Assembly (NCBI GenBank): GCA_938042265.1
Contig: CALIRN010000369.1
Location: 1 to 20,511, forward strand
Reading direction: 5' to 3'
DNA from: an uncultured Eubacteriaceae bacterium
GTDB lineage: Bacteria > Bacillota > Clostridia > Lachnospirales > CAG-274
DNA length: 20,511 bases
Below are positions 1 to 6,466 of the stretch, piece after piece. The notes under the pieces are model-generated. The model had not been told where the DNA came from and did not search any database. It worked only from the letters and a program-made list of their open reading frames with translations. The position numbers were made by a program, and so were the translations under genes. How positions within the stretch are numbered: position 1 is the first letter of the stretch; each line of letters begins with the position of its first letter.

Positions 1-37
1 TATGTAATAATTGAGTTGTTTGCATAACTTAATTATA

Positions 38-78
38 CAACAACAACCGGACTTTTTAAAGTTCGGTTGTTGTTTTTT
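38..78 (+). terminator. Rho-independent terminator of a gene left of the window
   Basis: A 14-bp stem (39-52 with 61-74, one G-T pair) with an 8-nt loop is followed by a run of T up to 78. The T-run lies on the plus-strand side, so it ends plus-strand transcription entering from outside the window. On the minus strand there is no good T-run after it, so it is a poorer stop for groEL. Confidence 0.7.
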
Positions 79-84
79 GCATTA

Positions 85-120
85 AAAAGGAGCTGCTCAC
101 TATTTTTTAGTGCGACAGCC
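85..120 (-). terminator. Probable terminator of groESL
   Basis: Read on the minus strand just past the groEL stop, the stem segments 116-119/92-95 and 108-112/98-102 pair with a small internal loop. They are followed by a run of five T (85-89 on the complementary strand). Position and orientation suit the end of the groES-groEL transcript. Confidence 0.6.
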
Positions 121-147
121 CCGTAAAAATACTACGTTAAATTGGTA

Positions 148-1770
148 TTACATCATACCGCCCATACCGCCGCCTGCAGGCATTGGAGGTTCATCCTCCT
201 TAATATCCGCAACAACGGACTCTGTTGTAAGGATAGTTGATGCAACACTGCTTGCATTCTGGAGAGCACTTCTTGTAACCTTAGCAGGGTCAATAATACC
301 TGCGGATACCATATTTACATATTCACCCGTAAGAGCGTTAAAGCCTTCGCCCTCACTACTCTCCTTAACATTGTTTACAATTACCGCACCTTCAAGACCT
401 GCATTTACCGCAATCTGACGGAGAGGTGACTCAAGTGCCTTAAGGATAACACCTGCGCCTGTCTTTTCATCACCGTCCAGCTCGCCGTAAACCTTTTCAA
501 CAGCAGGAATACAGTGTATATAAGCGGAACCTCCGCCGCAGATGATACCCTCCTCAACAGCCGCCTTTGTAGCTGCAAGAGCATCCTCCATACGGAGCTT
601 CTTTTCCTTAAGCTCCATTTCAGAAGCAGCACCAACCTTGATAACGGCAACACCGCCAACAAGCTTAGCAAGTCTTTCCTGAAGCTTTTCCTTATCAAAC
701 TCTGATGTAGACTCTTCAAGCTGTGCTCTTATCTGACCTACTCTTGCATCACTTTCAGCCTTCTCACCGCTGCCACCTACAATAATTGTATTCTCCTTGG
801 AAACGTTAACCGTCTTTGCGCGACCAAGCATATCAACAGTAGCCTCCTTAAGATCAAGACCAAGCTCACTGCTGATAACCGTACCGCCTGTAAGAACGGC
901 AATATCCTCAAGCATTTCCTTTCTTCTGTCGCCAAAGCCTGGAGCCTTAACGGCAACACAGTTAAATGTGCCTCTCAGCTTATTAACAATAAGTGTTGTA
1001 AGAGCCTCACCCTCAACATCCTCAGCAATAATAAGGAGCTTTGCACCCTGCTGAACAATCTGCTCAAGCAAAGGCAGAATATCCTGAATGTTTGTAATCT
1101 TCTTATCTGTAATAAGGATATATGGATTATCAAGGTTAGCAACCATCTTTTCCATATCTGTTGACATATAGGCTGATAAATAACCTCTGTCAAACTGCAT
1201 ACCTTCAACAAGCTCAAGCTCTGTATTCATTGTCTTGGACTCCTCAACAGTAATAACACCGTCATTGGAAACCTTCTCCATAGCGTCGGCAATCATAGCG
1301 CCAACCTCTTCGTCTGCAGCAGAGATAGAAGCAATCATTGCAATATGGTCCTTACCTGCAACAGGCTGGCTCATATCCTTAATAGCCTTTACTGCTGCCT
1401 CTGTAGCCTTTGCCATACCCTTTCTCAGTATGATTGGGTTAGCACCTGACGCAATATTCTTAAGACCTTCCTTAATCATATCCTGTGCAAGCACCGTAGC
1501 TGTTGTAGTACCGTCACCTGCCACGTCATTTGTCTTTGTTGCAACCTCTTTTACAAGCTGAGCACCCATGTTCTCAAATGCATCCTCAAGCTCGATATCC
1601 TTTGCAATGGTAACACCGTCATTTGTAATAAGAGGTGAGCCGTACTTTTTATCAAGAACTACATTTCTGCCCTTAGGACCAAGGGTAACCTTTACTGTAT
1701 CTGCAAGCTGATTAACACCGCTTTCAAGAGCCTTTCTGGCATCTACGCCATATTTAATCTGTTTAGCCAT
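148..1770 (-). CDS. groEL: 60-kDa chaperonin GroEL
   Basis: This is the large chaperonin subunit, a cytosolic tetradecamer that folds proteins in an ATP-driven cage with GroES. The 540-residue length is standard. The N-terminus (Ala-Lys-Gln-Ile-Lys), the ATP-site motif around residues 85-92 (Ala-Gly-Asp-Gly-Thr-Thr-Thr), and the Gly/Met-rich C-terminal tail ending Gly-Gly-Met-Gly-Gly-Met-Met are all present. The start ATG follows an AGGAGG site at normal spacing. It lies 38 bp downstream of groES in the same transcript, under the CIRCE operator. Nothing unusual was seen. Identification is secure. Confidence 0.98.
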   Translation of the reverse strand: MAKQIKYGVDARKALESGVNQLADTVKVTLGPKGRNVVLDKKYGSPLITNDGVTIAKDIELEDAFENMGAQLVKEVATKTNDVAGDGTTTATVLAQDMIKEGLKNIASGANPIILRKGMAKATEAAVKAIKDMSQPVAGKDHIAMIASISAADEEVGAMIADAMEKVSNDGVITVEESKTMNTELELVEGMQFDRGYLSAYMSTDMEKMVANLDNPYILITDKKITNIQDILPLLEQIVQQGAKLLIIAEDVEGEALTTLIVNKLRGTFNCVAVKAPGFGDRRKEMLEDIAVLTGGTVISSELGLDLKEATVDMLGRAKTVNVSKENTIIVGGSGEKAESDARVGQIRAQLEESTSEFDKEKLQERLAKLVGGVAVIKVGAASEMELKEKKLRMEDALAATKAAVEEGIICGGGSAYIHCIPAVEKVYGELDGDEKTGAGVILKALESPLRQIAVNAGLEGAVIVNNVKESSEGEGFNALTGEYVNMVSAGIIDPAKVTRSALQNASSVASTILTTESVVADIKEDEPPMPAGGGMGGMM

Positions 1771-1808
1771 TATAAATTACCTCCTAATAATATAAGTATT
1801 TAATTCAA

Positions 1809-2093
1809 TTATTCAACAACAGCGAGAATGTCGCTTTCCTTAACTATGATATATTCAGTACCCTCGTACTTAACCTCCATACCGGAATACTTTGAATAAA
1901 CAACCTTATCGCCAACCTTAACGCTGTCAACAGGCACTGCTTTTCCATCAACCTTTACACCCGGACCTACGGCAATAACCTCTGCCTCCTGTGGCTTTTC
2001 CTTTGACTGAGAAGTAAGGATTATACCTCCCTTTGTGGTTTCCTCAGCCTCAAGCTGCTTAAGAACTACCCTGTCACCTAATGGTTTTAACAT
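1809..2093 (-). CDS. groES: 10-kDa co-chaperonin GroES
   Basis: This is the co-chaperonin lid that caps the GroEL ring. The 94-residue length is typical. The family N-terminus (Leu-Lys-Pro-Leu-Gly-Asp-Arg-Val-Val), the mobile-loop region with Thr-Lys-Gly-Gly-Ile near residues 20-25, and a C-terminal Glu-Ser-Asp-Ile-Leu-Ala-Val are all visible. The ATG is preceded by AAGGAGG at good spacing. It is the first gene of the groES-groEL operon. A promoter at 2183-2211 and the CIRCE element at 2146-2172 control it, which implies heat-shock regulation by HrcA (the hrcA gene is not in the window). Confidence 0.98.
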   Translation of the reverse strand: MLKPLGDRVVLKQLEAEETTKGGIILTSQSKEKPQEAEVIAVGPGVKVDGKAVPVDSVKVGDKVVYSKYSGMEVKYEGTEYIIVKESDILAVVE

Positions 2094-2145
2094 CTTAATT
2101 CCTCCTTAAAACATTTATAATAAATAATCGTACCTTTTTCTTTTG

Positions 2146-2172
2146 TTAGCACTCACTCCAATCGAGTGCTAA
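2146..2172. promoter_or_regulatory. CIRCE operator (HrcA binding site)
   Basis: A perfect inverted repeat TTAGCACTC-N9-GAGTGCTAA matches the CIRCE consensus exactly. It begins 10 bp past the groES -10 hexamer, so it covers the likely transcription start and extends into the 5' leader, the usual arrangement for HrcA repression. Confidence 0.97.
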
Positions 2173-2182
2173 CTATGCTTAT

Positions 2183-2211
2183 ATAATAGATTAAGGGGCG
2201 CAATATTGCAA
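2183..2211 (-). promoter_or_regulatory. Sigma-A promoter of groESL
   Basis: On the minus strand, TTGCAA (2206-2211) is separated by exactly 17 bp from TATTAT (2183-2188). Transcription would start inside the adjoining CIRCE element. Confidence 0.85.
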
Positions 2212-2631
2212 TACCCAAATTTGCCCATATTTTACTGAAATTAGAAAATATTCAATATTTACTTAATTTTACTTTTATTTTCTCCGTTTTACTCCTGTTT
2301 TCTAAATTTTACATATTTAATTTATGAGTTGAAGATATTCTCATTGTTCACTTCATAGCTTTTGCAGTCAGATTTCCTTTCCATAACCTACATCTTCCGT
2401 GATGCCTTTACATTAAACATAAACTTATACCCACACCAATAATAAATAGTAACCACTCATTGCCTAAGTAAGAAAGGGGCTTCCTTTATCAGCTAAATTA
2501 TTGTACAATATAATTTATATAAGCTTATTTTTTTGCAATGGTAAGTTAACCGTACACAGTTACGATAAATATAACTTATAGAATAATATTTCCAAAATTA
2601 ACTATACTATTAATACAGACAATTTTAGTCA
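2212..2631. other. Intergenic region without a recognisable gene
   Basis: About 420 bases, very AT-rich, lie between the divergent groES and yaaL genes. No RNA gene, repeat or well-spaced promoter for yaaL was convincing. A minus-strand stretch at 2408-2485 could encode 25 mostly hydrophobic residues ending in a stop. It has no start or ribosome site and may be chance or a decayed membrane-protein tail. Confidence 0.5.
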
Positions 2632-2648
2632 TAAGGAGGTATATTAAA

Positions 2649-2858
2649 TTGAGGGAATATTACAAGGAGCTTATTGACACTCTCCGTTCCATAGAGAAGC
2701 AGCTGGAGCTGGCTGAAAACAAATTGAACTATGCAACTGACGACCTGCTGATTGACAGCATTATTTTTGAGATGGAATCTCTATACAGACGTCACGCCTA
2801 CTATCTCAGGCTTTGCAGAGAGCTTAATGTAACGGCAGGTGAGGGATATGCAGTCTGA
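2649..2858 (+). CDS. YaaL-like DUF2508 family protein
   Basis: A small 69-residue, charged, helical protein of unknown function. The N-terminal half is an amphipathic helix rich in Glu and Lys, followed by Asp-Leu-Leu-Ile-Asp and a Tyr/Arg-rich second helix. Size and helix layout fit the DUF2508/YaaL family, and in many Firmicutes yaaL sits immediately before bofA, as it does here. The start is a TTG placed 9 nt after AGGAGG (2634-2639); no in-frame ATG fits better. The next gene overlaps its 3' end, implying translational coupling. recR, usually upstream in Bacillus, is absent. The assignment rests on size, helix pattern and synteny. Confidence 0.75.
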   Translation: MREYYKELIDTLRSIEKQLELAENKLNYATDDLLIDSIIFEMESLYRRHAYYLRLCRELNVTAGEGYAV

Positions 2859-3114
2859 TTACGTAATTTATTTAATGCTTGGTGTACTGATATTGGCAGC
2901 CTTTGCTGTTATATTAGGCAGACCGCTAAAAACACTTATTTTACTGATTATACGGTCTGTAATAGGTGCCTTTGCCATATTTGCCACCGACTTTCTGCTG
3001 TCACCCATAGGGCTGGCAGTTGGCATAAATGGCTTTACAGCACTTATTACAGGACTTTTGGGCATTCCAGGCTTCGTCATGCTATATGCAGTTACATGGA
3101 TATTGGGGCAATAG
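2848..3114 (+). CDS. BofA-like membrane protein (pro-sigma-K processing inhibitor family)
   Basis: An 88-residue membrane protein with three hydrophobic segments. It ends in the family-typical region Leu-Ser-Pro-Ile-Gly-Leu...Gly-Ile-Asn, then Thr-Gly-Leu-Leu-Gly-Ile-Pro-Gly. In Bacillus subtilis BofA holds the SpoIVFB intramembrane protease inactive until sigma-K is needed in sporulation. In Clostridia that lack SpoIVFB its role is unclear. The chosen ATG follows AGGTGA (2837-2842); an in-frame GTG at 2839 is a weaker alternative. The gene overlaps the yaaL reading frame by 11 bases. The family call is good; the function in this organism is inferred only. Confidence 0.85.
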   Translation: MQSDYVIYLMLGVLILAAFAVILGRPLKTLILLIIRSVIGAFAIFATDFLLSPIGLAVGINGFTALITGLLGIPGFVMLYAVTWILGQ

Positions 3115-3150
3115 TCTGCAGTACTTGTGCTCCTCTTTGCCATATACTAA

Positions 3151-3184
3151 TAACCGACAATACTAAGGATACCTTTGTCGGTTA
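3151..3184. repeat. Inverted repeat between bofA and rhomboid genes
   Basis: A perfect 10-bp stem (TAACCGACAA and its complement) has a 14-nt loop. No T-run follows on the plus strand, so it is not a standard terminator. It could be an attenuator, an RNA-stability hairpin or an operator. Confidence 0.5.
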
Positions 3185-3218
3185 AAATATACTAAAGAAT
3201 AATTACCGAGGTGATAGC

Positions 3219-4307
3219 TTGTCATTAATAAAAAACATTACGGAAATACTGCTTGAAAGAGACTACCGCATAATACCGCAGCTTTGCGGAAGCACTGTTA
3301 TAGGCAACGATAGCAAATACATAACCTTTTTTAAATACAGCGGCACCTCTCTGTACGGTGTTTCACTTATAAACAGTGCTGTGCCTTTTGATTACAGAGA
3401 AGTTTATTCCTCTGTACGCAGCAGCTTTTACAGCCATGCAAAATCCGTCAGGTGCAGCAAGGCATATTTTATCGGACTTTTTATCGGTAATGAGGAGACA
3501 CTCACCGATTTTTGCACAATTGATATTGATGATTATACCGCCTTTAACATTGAAGTGCGATGGATAATAGATCCCAATAAAGAAAAAATTATTGTAAAGG
3601 GCAGCCAGCCCGATAAAATTATCGACCTTAAAAAGCTGCTTGAAACGGCGCTTTCCAAAATTGACAGCAGCTATAGCCCTGATGCAGAAATAGGTACTCT
3701 TGTACAAAATGAGGCGGATAAGCGCAGAAGCACCGTAAAAAGCAACAACATTGTGCTTACCCTTACACTGATTGTTATAAACATCCTTATGCTTGCCATA
3801 ACCTATTTAAGTGGCGGAACAGACATTGATAACCTGATAAGTCTGGGTGCTGTAAACAAGGCTCTTATTTTTGAAAATGCCCAATATTACAGACTGTTTA
3901 CTTCTATGTTTCTTCATTGCGGTATTGCGCATCTTTTAAGTAATATGCTGTTTTTATATGTATTTGGCTCCAGTATTGAAAGATATTATGGCAAGATTAA
4001 ATTCCTGATTATCTATCTTGGCTCAGATCTTGCGGGAAATATTTTGTACTGCCTTGTATCAAACGGAATTGCCGTAGGAGCATCGGGAGCCACATTTGGT
4101 CTTACTGGTGCAATTTTAGGCTACTCGCTGCGTATAAAAAGGGCGGTAGACGGCAAGGACACCTATTTTATGGTTATGTTTTTGATTATATCCCTGTGCA
4201 GCGGCTTTCTTAATATAATTGATACAAATGTTGCCAACTCTGCGCACATAGGCGGCTTTATATTCGGGCTAGTATCGGGGCTGCTGCTGTGCAATACAGA
4301 AAACTAA
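3219..4307 (+). CDS. Rhomboid-family intramembrane serine protease
   Basis: This 362-residue protein has a soluble N-terminal part of about 170 residues followed by a rhomboid core of about six membrane helices. Rhomboids cleave transmembrane substrates inside the bilayer using a Ser-His dyad. The catalytic serine is Ser289 in Gly-Ala-Ser-Gly, and the partner His343 lies in Ala-His-Ile-Gly-Gly. The conserved His233...His237...Asn241 signature of the second helix is also present, so it should be active. The cytosolic N-terminal domain resembles that of YqgP/GluP-type Firmicutes rhomboids; this is inferred from layout. The TTG start follows GAGGTGAT; no ATG nearby has a ribosome site. Its substrate is unknown. 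Confidence 0.93.
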   Translation: MSLIKNITEILLERDYRIIPQLCGSTVIGNDSKYITFFKYSGTSLYGVSLINSAVPFDYREVYSSVRSSFYSHAKSVRCSKAYFIGLFIGNEETLTDFCTIDIDDYTAFNIEVRWIIDPNKEKIIVKGSQPDKIIDLKKLLETALSKIDSSYSPDAEIGTLVQNEADKRRSTVKSNNIVLTLTLIVINILMLAITYLSGGTDIDNLISLGAVNKALIFENAQYYRLFTSMFLHCGIAHLLSNMLFLYVFGSSIERYYGKIKFLIIYLGSDLAGNILYCLVSNGIAVGASGATFGLTGAILGYSLRIKRAVDGKDTYFMVMFLIISLCSGFLNIIDTNVANSAHIGGFIFGLVSGLLLCNTEN

Positions 4308-4328
4308 AGAAAAACGGAGGAATATTTT

Positions 4329-5942
4329 ATGAATAAAAGGATTATTTTATGTCTGTTTTGGCTCGGTATCATATTTACTTACCATGTAAGCATATATGCC
4401 GATACAGGAGCTTATTCGGAGGATTTATCGGTTTATCCCGTATCCGGCGGCAATATATACTATGATGCAGCTCAGGGAATTATTATGGACTCCGATAAAA
4501 CCATAACCTCTGCGGTTATCCCCGAAAGCATAAACGGAGTTACGATTACCGGTATCGGTGACAATGCCTTTGGTCTATGCTGGGATATGATAAGCATAGA
4601 AATACCAGATACTGTTACATACATTGGCACTAACGCCTTTCAGTCCTGCACCAGTCTTACAGAGGTTACTATACCAAAAAGCGTAACCGAAATATCAGAC
4701 CGTGCCTTTGCCAACTGCAAGGGACTGGAAAAAGTTACTCTACCCACAGGCATTACAGCTTTAGGTAGCGAGTCTTTTTACTTTTGCACAAACCTTGAGA
4801 GTATAAATCTGCCTGAAGGACTAACTCAGATACAAAGTAGCTCATTTTACCAATGCAGCTCACTTAAAAACCTCGCCATACCGTCAACACTAACCAACAT
4901 ACCCGATTATGCATTTGCAAACTGTACAGGTCTTGAAAGTGTCACTATGTCAGATGGTATAAATAATATAGGCAGCTATGCATTTTACCGCTGTACCTCG
5001 CTAAAAACGGTTGTCCTGCCAAGTAAGCTTGAAAGACTGGAAAAAAACACATTTTCCAATTGTGAAGCCCTTACGAATATTGAAATTCCAGACACCGTTA
5101 CAAATATAGGTCCTTACTGTTTTTACAACTGTTTAAGCCTTTTAGAAATCAATCTGCCCGACAGTGTAAGTTATTTGGGTGACTCCGCATTTGAAAACTG
5201 TGCAAAGCTGACCTCTGTAAGATTATCCCACGAAATTGGAAAAATCAGCAACTCCCTTTTTTCCTGCTGCAGCTCACTTGCTAAAGTTGACATTCCCTAT
5301 GGCACAACCTTTATAGCTGAAAGAGCCTTTCAGGGTTGCCTGTCACTTACGGAAGTCAACCTGCCGGAAACAGTTTCGGTTATTGACACCTGTGCCTTTG
5401 CCCAATGTACAAACCTGAAATCTGTAATTTTGCCTGACAGTATTATCATTATAAACAGCGGCGTCTTTGAGCGTAGCGGACTTGAAAGACTTATTCTTCC
5501 CACTAATCTTAAATATATAGGCAGCTATGCTTTTTACCAATGTCATATAATCGAGGTTTCCATACCGTCAAGTGTTATATATATAGGTGAGCAGGCATTT
5601 GAAAACGCCTATGACGGTAAGGACATTACTCTGTTTTGCCATCAGGACAGTTATGCACAGCAATATGCTGCTGAAAACCAACTTAACTGTATAGTTTTAT
5701 CAGACTCGGAAAAGGTTTACGGTGATGCCACAGGCAACGGCTATCTTACCTCGCAGGATGCCTCTCAAATTATGCAAAAAGCACTTGACAGCAACTTTAA
5801 AACCGATATTGAAAATATCAACATTTCAGCAGACTTTATGACTTACCTTGATGTAAATGCCGATGGAGTTATTACCGCCGCTGATGCCGCCTGTATAATG
5901 CAAAAAGTACTTAATTCGGAATATACTATGCCTTGTGAATAA
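4329..5942 (+). CDS. Secreted BspA-type leucine-rich-repeat protein with C-terminal type I dockerin
   Basis: A 537-residue exported protein. Residues 1-24 form a signal peptide, with likely cleavage after Ile-Tyr-Ala. About 70 to 455 is an array of roughly 23-residue LRR_5 (BspA/TpLRR) repeats of the form Ala-Phe-x-x-Cys-x-x-Leu-x-x-(Val/Ile)-x-(Ile/Leu)-Pro. The C-terminal 75 residues contain two calcium-loop repeats of a dockerin: Asp466-x-Thr-x-Asn-Gly...Asp477, and Asp508-x-Asn-x-Asp512-Gly...Asp519, each followed by Ile-Met-Gln-Lys. A dockerin would plug the protein into a cohesin scaffold at the cell surface; the LRR array suggests adhesion or protein binding. ATG follows GGAGG. It lies 21 bp after the rhomboid gene and is probably co-transcribed. 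Confidence 0.93.
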   Translation: MNKRIILCLFWLGIIFTYHVSIYADTGAYSEDLSVYPVSGGNIYYDAAQGIIMDSDKTITSAVIPESINGVTITGIGDNAFGLCWDMISIEIPDTVTYIGTNAFQSCTSLTEVTIPKSVTEISDRAFANCKGLEKVTLPTGITALGSESFYFCTNLESINLPEGLTQIQSSSFYQCSSLKNLAIPSTLTNIPDYAFANCTGLESVTMSDGINNIGSYAFYRCTSLKTVVLPSKLERLEKNTFSNCEALTNIEIPDTVTNIGPYCFYNCLSLLEINLPDSVSYLGDSAFENCAKLTSVRLSHEIGKISNSLFSCCSSLAKVDIPYGTTFIAERAFQGCLSLTEVNLPETVSVIDTCAFAQCTNLKSVILPDSIIIINSGVFERSGLERLILPTNLKYIGSYAFYQCHIIEVSIPSSVIYIGEQAFENAYDGKDITLFCHQDSYAQQYAAENQLNCIVLSDSEKVYGDATGNGYLTSQDASQIMQKALDSNFKTDIENINISADFMTYLDVNADGVITAADAACIMQKVLNSEYTMPCE

Positions 5943-5955
5943 ATTATCCCCAAAT

Positions 5956-5992
5956 AAAAAGAAATCTGTATTTTACCACAGATTTCTTTTTT
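5956..5992 (+). terminator. Rho-independent terminator after the LRR-dockerin gene
   Basis: A perfect 14-bp stem (5956-5969 with 5978-5991) closes an 8-nt loop and finishes in a run of T. It is 13 bp after the stop codon. A matching A-run on the left arm would let it work on the minus strand as well. Confidence 0.9.
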
Positions 5993-5993
5993 G

Positions 5994-6026
5994 ATTACAT
6001 AATTTTTACAACTACCTTTTTATCCT
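5994..6026 (-). pseudogene. 33-bp fragment of the khpA 3' end
   Basis: This stretch matches 12306-12338, the 3' end of khpA, at 32 of 33 positions. Read on the minus strand it encodes the same last residues (Asp-Lys-Lys-Val-Val-Val-Lys-Ile-Met-stop). The one difference changes a Val codon synonymously. Upstream of it the frame is closed by stops, so it is a remnant and not a gene. As at khpA itself, it sits directly next to a terminator hairpin. Confidence 0.8.
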
Positions 6027-6031
6027 ATTAG

Positions 6032-6148
6032 CCGAAATTTATACCCTACGGCATAACACGCATAGGAAAAATGCATTCAAACAATGCTTCAGCCTTGAAA
6101 ACGTTGTTTTCTCCGACAGTATTACAAGCATCATTGGTACTTTATTCA
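6032..6148 (+). pseudogene. Frameshifted leucine-rich-repeat (LRR_5) remnant
   Basis: Two frames together spell an LRR_5 repeat. One frame (from 6032) gives Pro-Lys-Phe-Ile-Pro-Tyr-Gly-Ile-Thr-Arg-Ile-Gly-Lys. The adjacent frame (from 6070) gives Asn-Ala-Phe-Lys-Gln-Cys-Phe-Ser-Leu-Glu-Asn-Val-Val-Phe and then Asp-Ser-Ile-Thr-Ser-Ile. Adding one A to the A-run at 6067-6071 would join them. It resembles the repeats of the intact LRR gene just upstream and is cut off near a palindromic IS-like element. It has no start or ribosome site. Confidence 0.75.
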
Positions 6149-6162
6149 ACTCTCGCGTAGCA

Positions 6163-6250
6163 TTTATCAGATGGTAGATTGGACTCCCACTGACAACAAA
6201 AATATGTTACCCTCATCTATAGAGGTGGGAGTCTTATCCCATCTGATAAA
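6163..6250 (+). mobile_element. Palindromic repeat, copy 1: likely IS200/IS605-family right-end remnant
   Basis: A nested stem-loop. A perfect 12-bp outer stem (6163-6174 with 6239-6250) encloses a perfect 9-bp stem (GACTCCCAC 6182-6190 with GTGGGAGTC 6225-6233). An alternative small CCTC/GAGG hairpin lies inside. The GGTGGGAGTCTTATCCCATCTGAT style of end is what I associate with IS200/IS605 elements, but no transposase or tnpB is present. A related copy lies at 9950-10034 in the same orientation. The family assignment is from memory of such ends. Confidence 0.6.
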
Positions 6251-6267
6251 ATATTTATCTCAGAGTA

Positions 6268-6296
6268 TTGACATAAGTCAATCAATATGATAAAAT
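6268..6296 (+). promoter_or_regulatory. Upstream promoter (P1) of the duplicated secreted protein gene
   Basis: TTGACA (6268-6273), a 17-bp spacer, and TAAAAT (6291-6296). A start near 6303 would fall inside the palindrome at 6295-6334 and give a leader of about 165 nt. Confidence 0.75.
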
Positions 6297-6334
6297 GGTA
6301 ACTATTGTTAGCTAAGGCTAACAATAGTTACCAT
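6295..6334. promoter_or_regulatory. 18-bp perfect palindrome over the P1 start, operator-like (GTTAG-N6-CTAAC core)
   Basis: A perfect 18-bp inverted repeat with a 4-nt loop (6295-6312 with 6317-6334) begins at the end of the -10 hexamer and covers the likely start site. Its core GTTAG-CTAAGG-CTAAC recurs at 6426-6441. There is no T-run, so it is not a terminator. The core resembles the TTAGGTTAGCCTAACCTAA-type boxes bound by DtxR-family metal regulators. That comparison is from knowledge of the family and is not proof. Confidence 0.6.
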
Positions 6335-6390
6335 ACTCTAACCGTATGCGATAATATCTTGATTAAAAAGCTGATCCCGGGTATATATGC

Positions 6391-6419
6391 TTGCAAATCT
6401 TAATGATGTTATTTTATAC
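6391..6419 (+). promoter_or_regulatory. Downstream promoter (P2) of the duplicated secreted protein gene
   Basis: TTGCAA (6391-6396), 17 bp, then TTATAC (6414-6419); an 18-bp spacing to TATACA is equally possible. It is followed at once by the second GTTAG-N6-CTAAC box. Weaker than P1. Confidence 0.5.
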
Positions 6420-6425
6420 ATATAG

Positions 6426-6441
6426 GTTAGTCATAGCTAAC
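6426..6441. promoter_or_regulatory. Second GTTAG-N6-CTAAC box
   Basis: GTTAG (6426-6430), six bases TCATAG, CTAAC (6437-6441). It has the same half-sites and spacing as the core at 6307-6322. It lies at the predicted start of P2 and 12 bp before the AAGGAGG ribosome site, where a bound repressor would block transcription from either promoter. Confidence 0.5.
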
Positions 6442-6466
6442 AATTTAAAGATAAGGAGGTTTTTCT

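Noticed and set aside
2408..2485. Minus-strand stretch encoding 25 mostly hydrophobic residues ending in a stop
   Set aside because: It looks like the tail of a membrane protein but has no start or ribosome site, and hydrophobic runs arise by chance in AT-rich DNA.
6295..6334. 18-bp palindrome as a transcription terminator
   Set aside because: No T-run follows, and it overlaps a well-formed promoter, so an operator is more likely.
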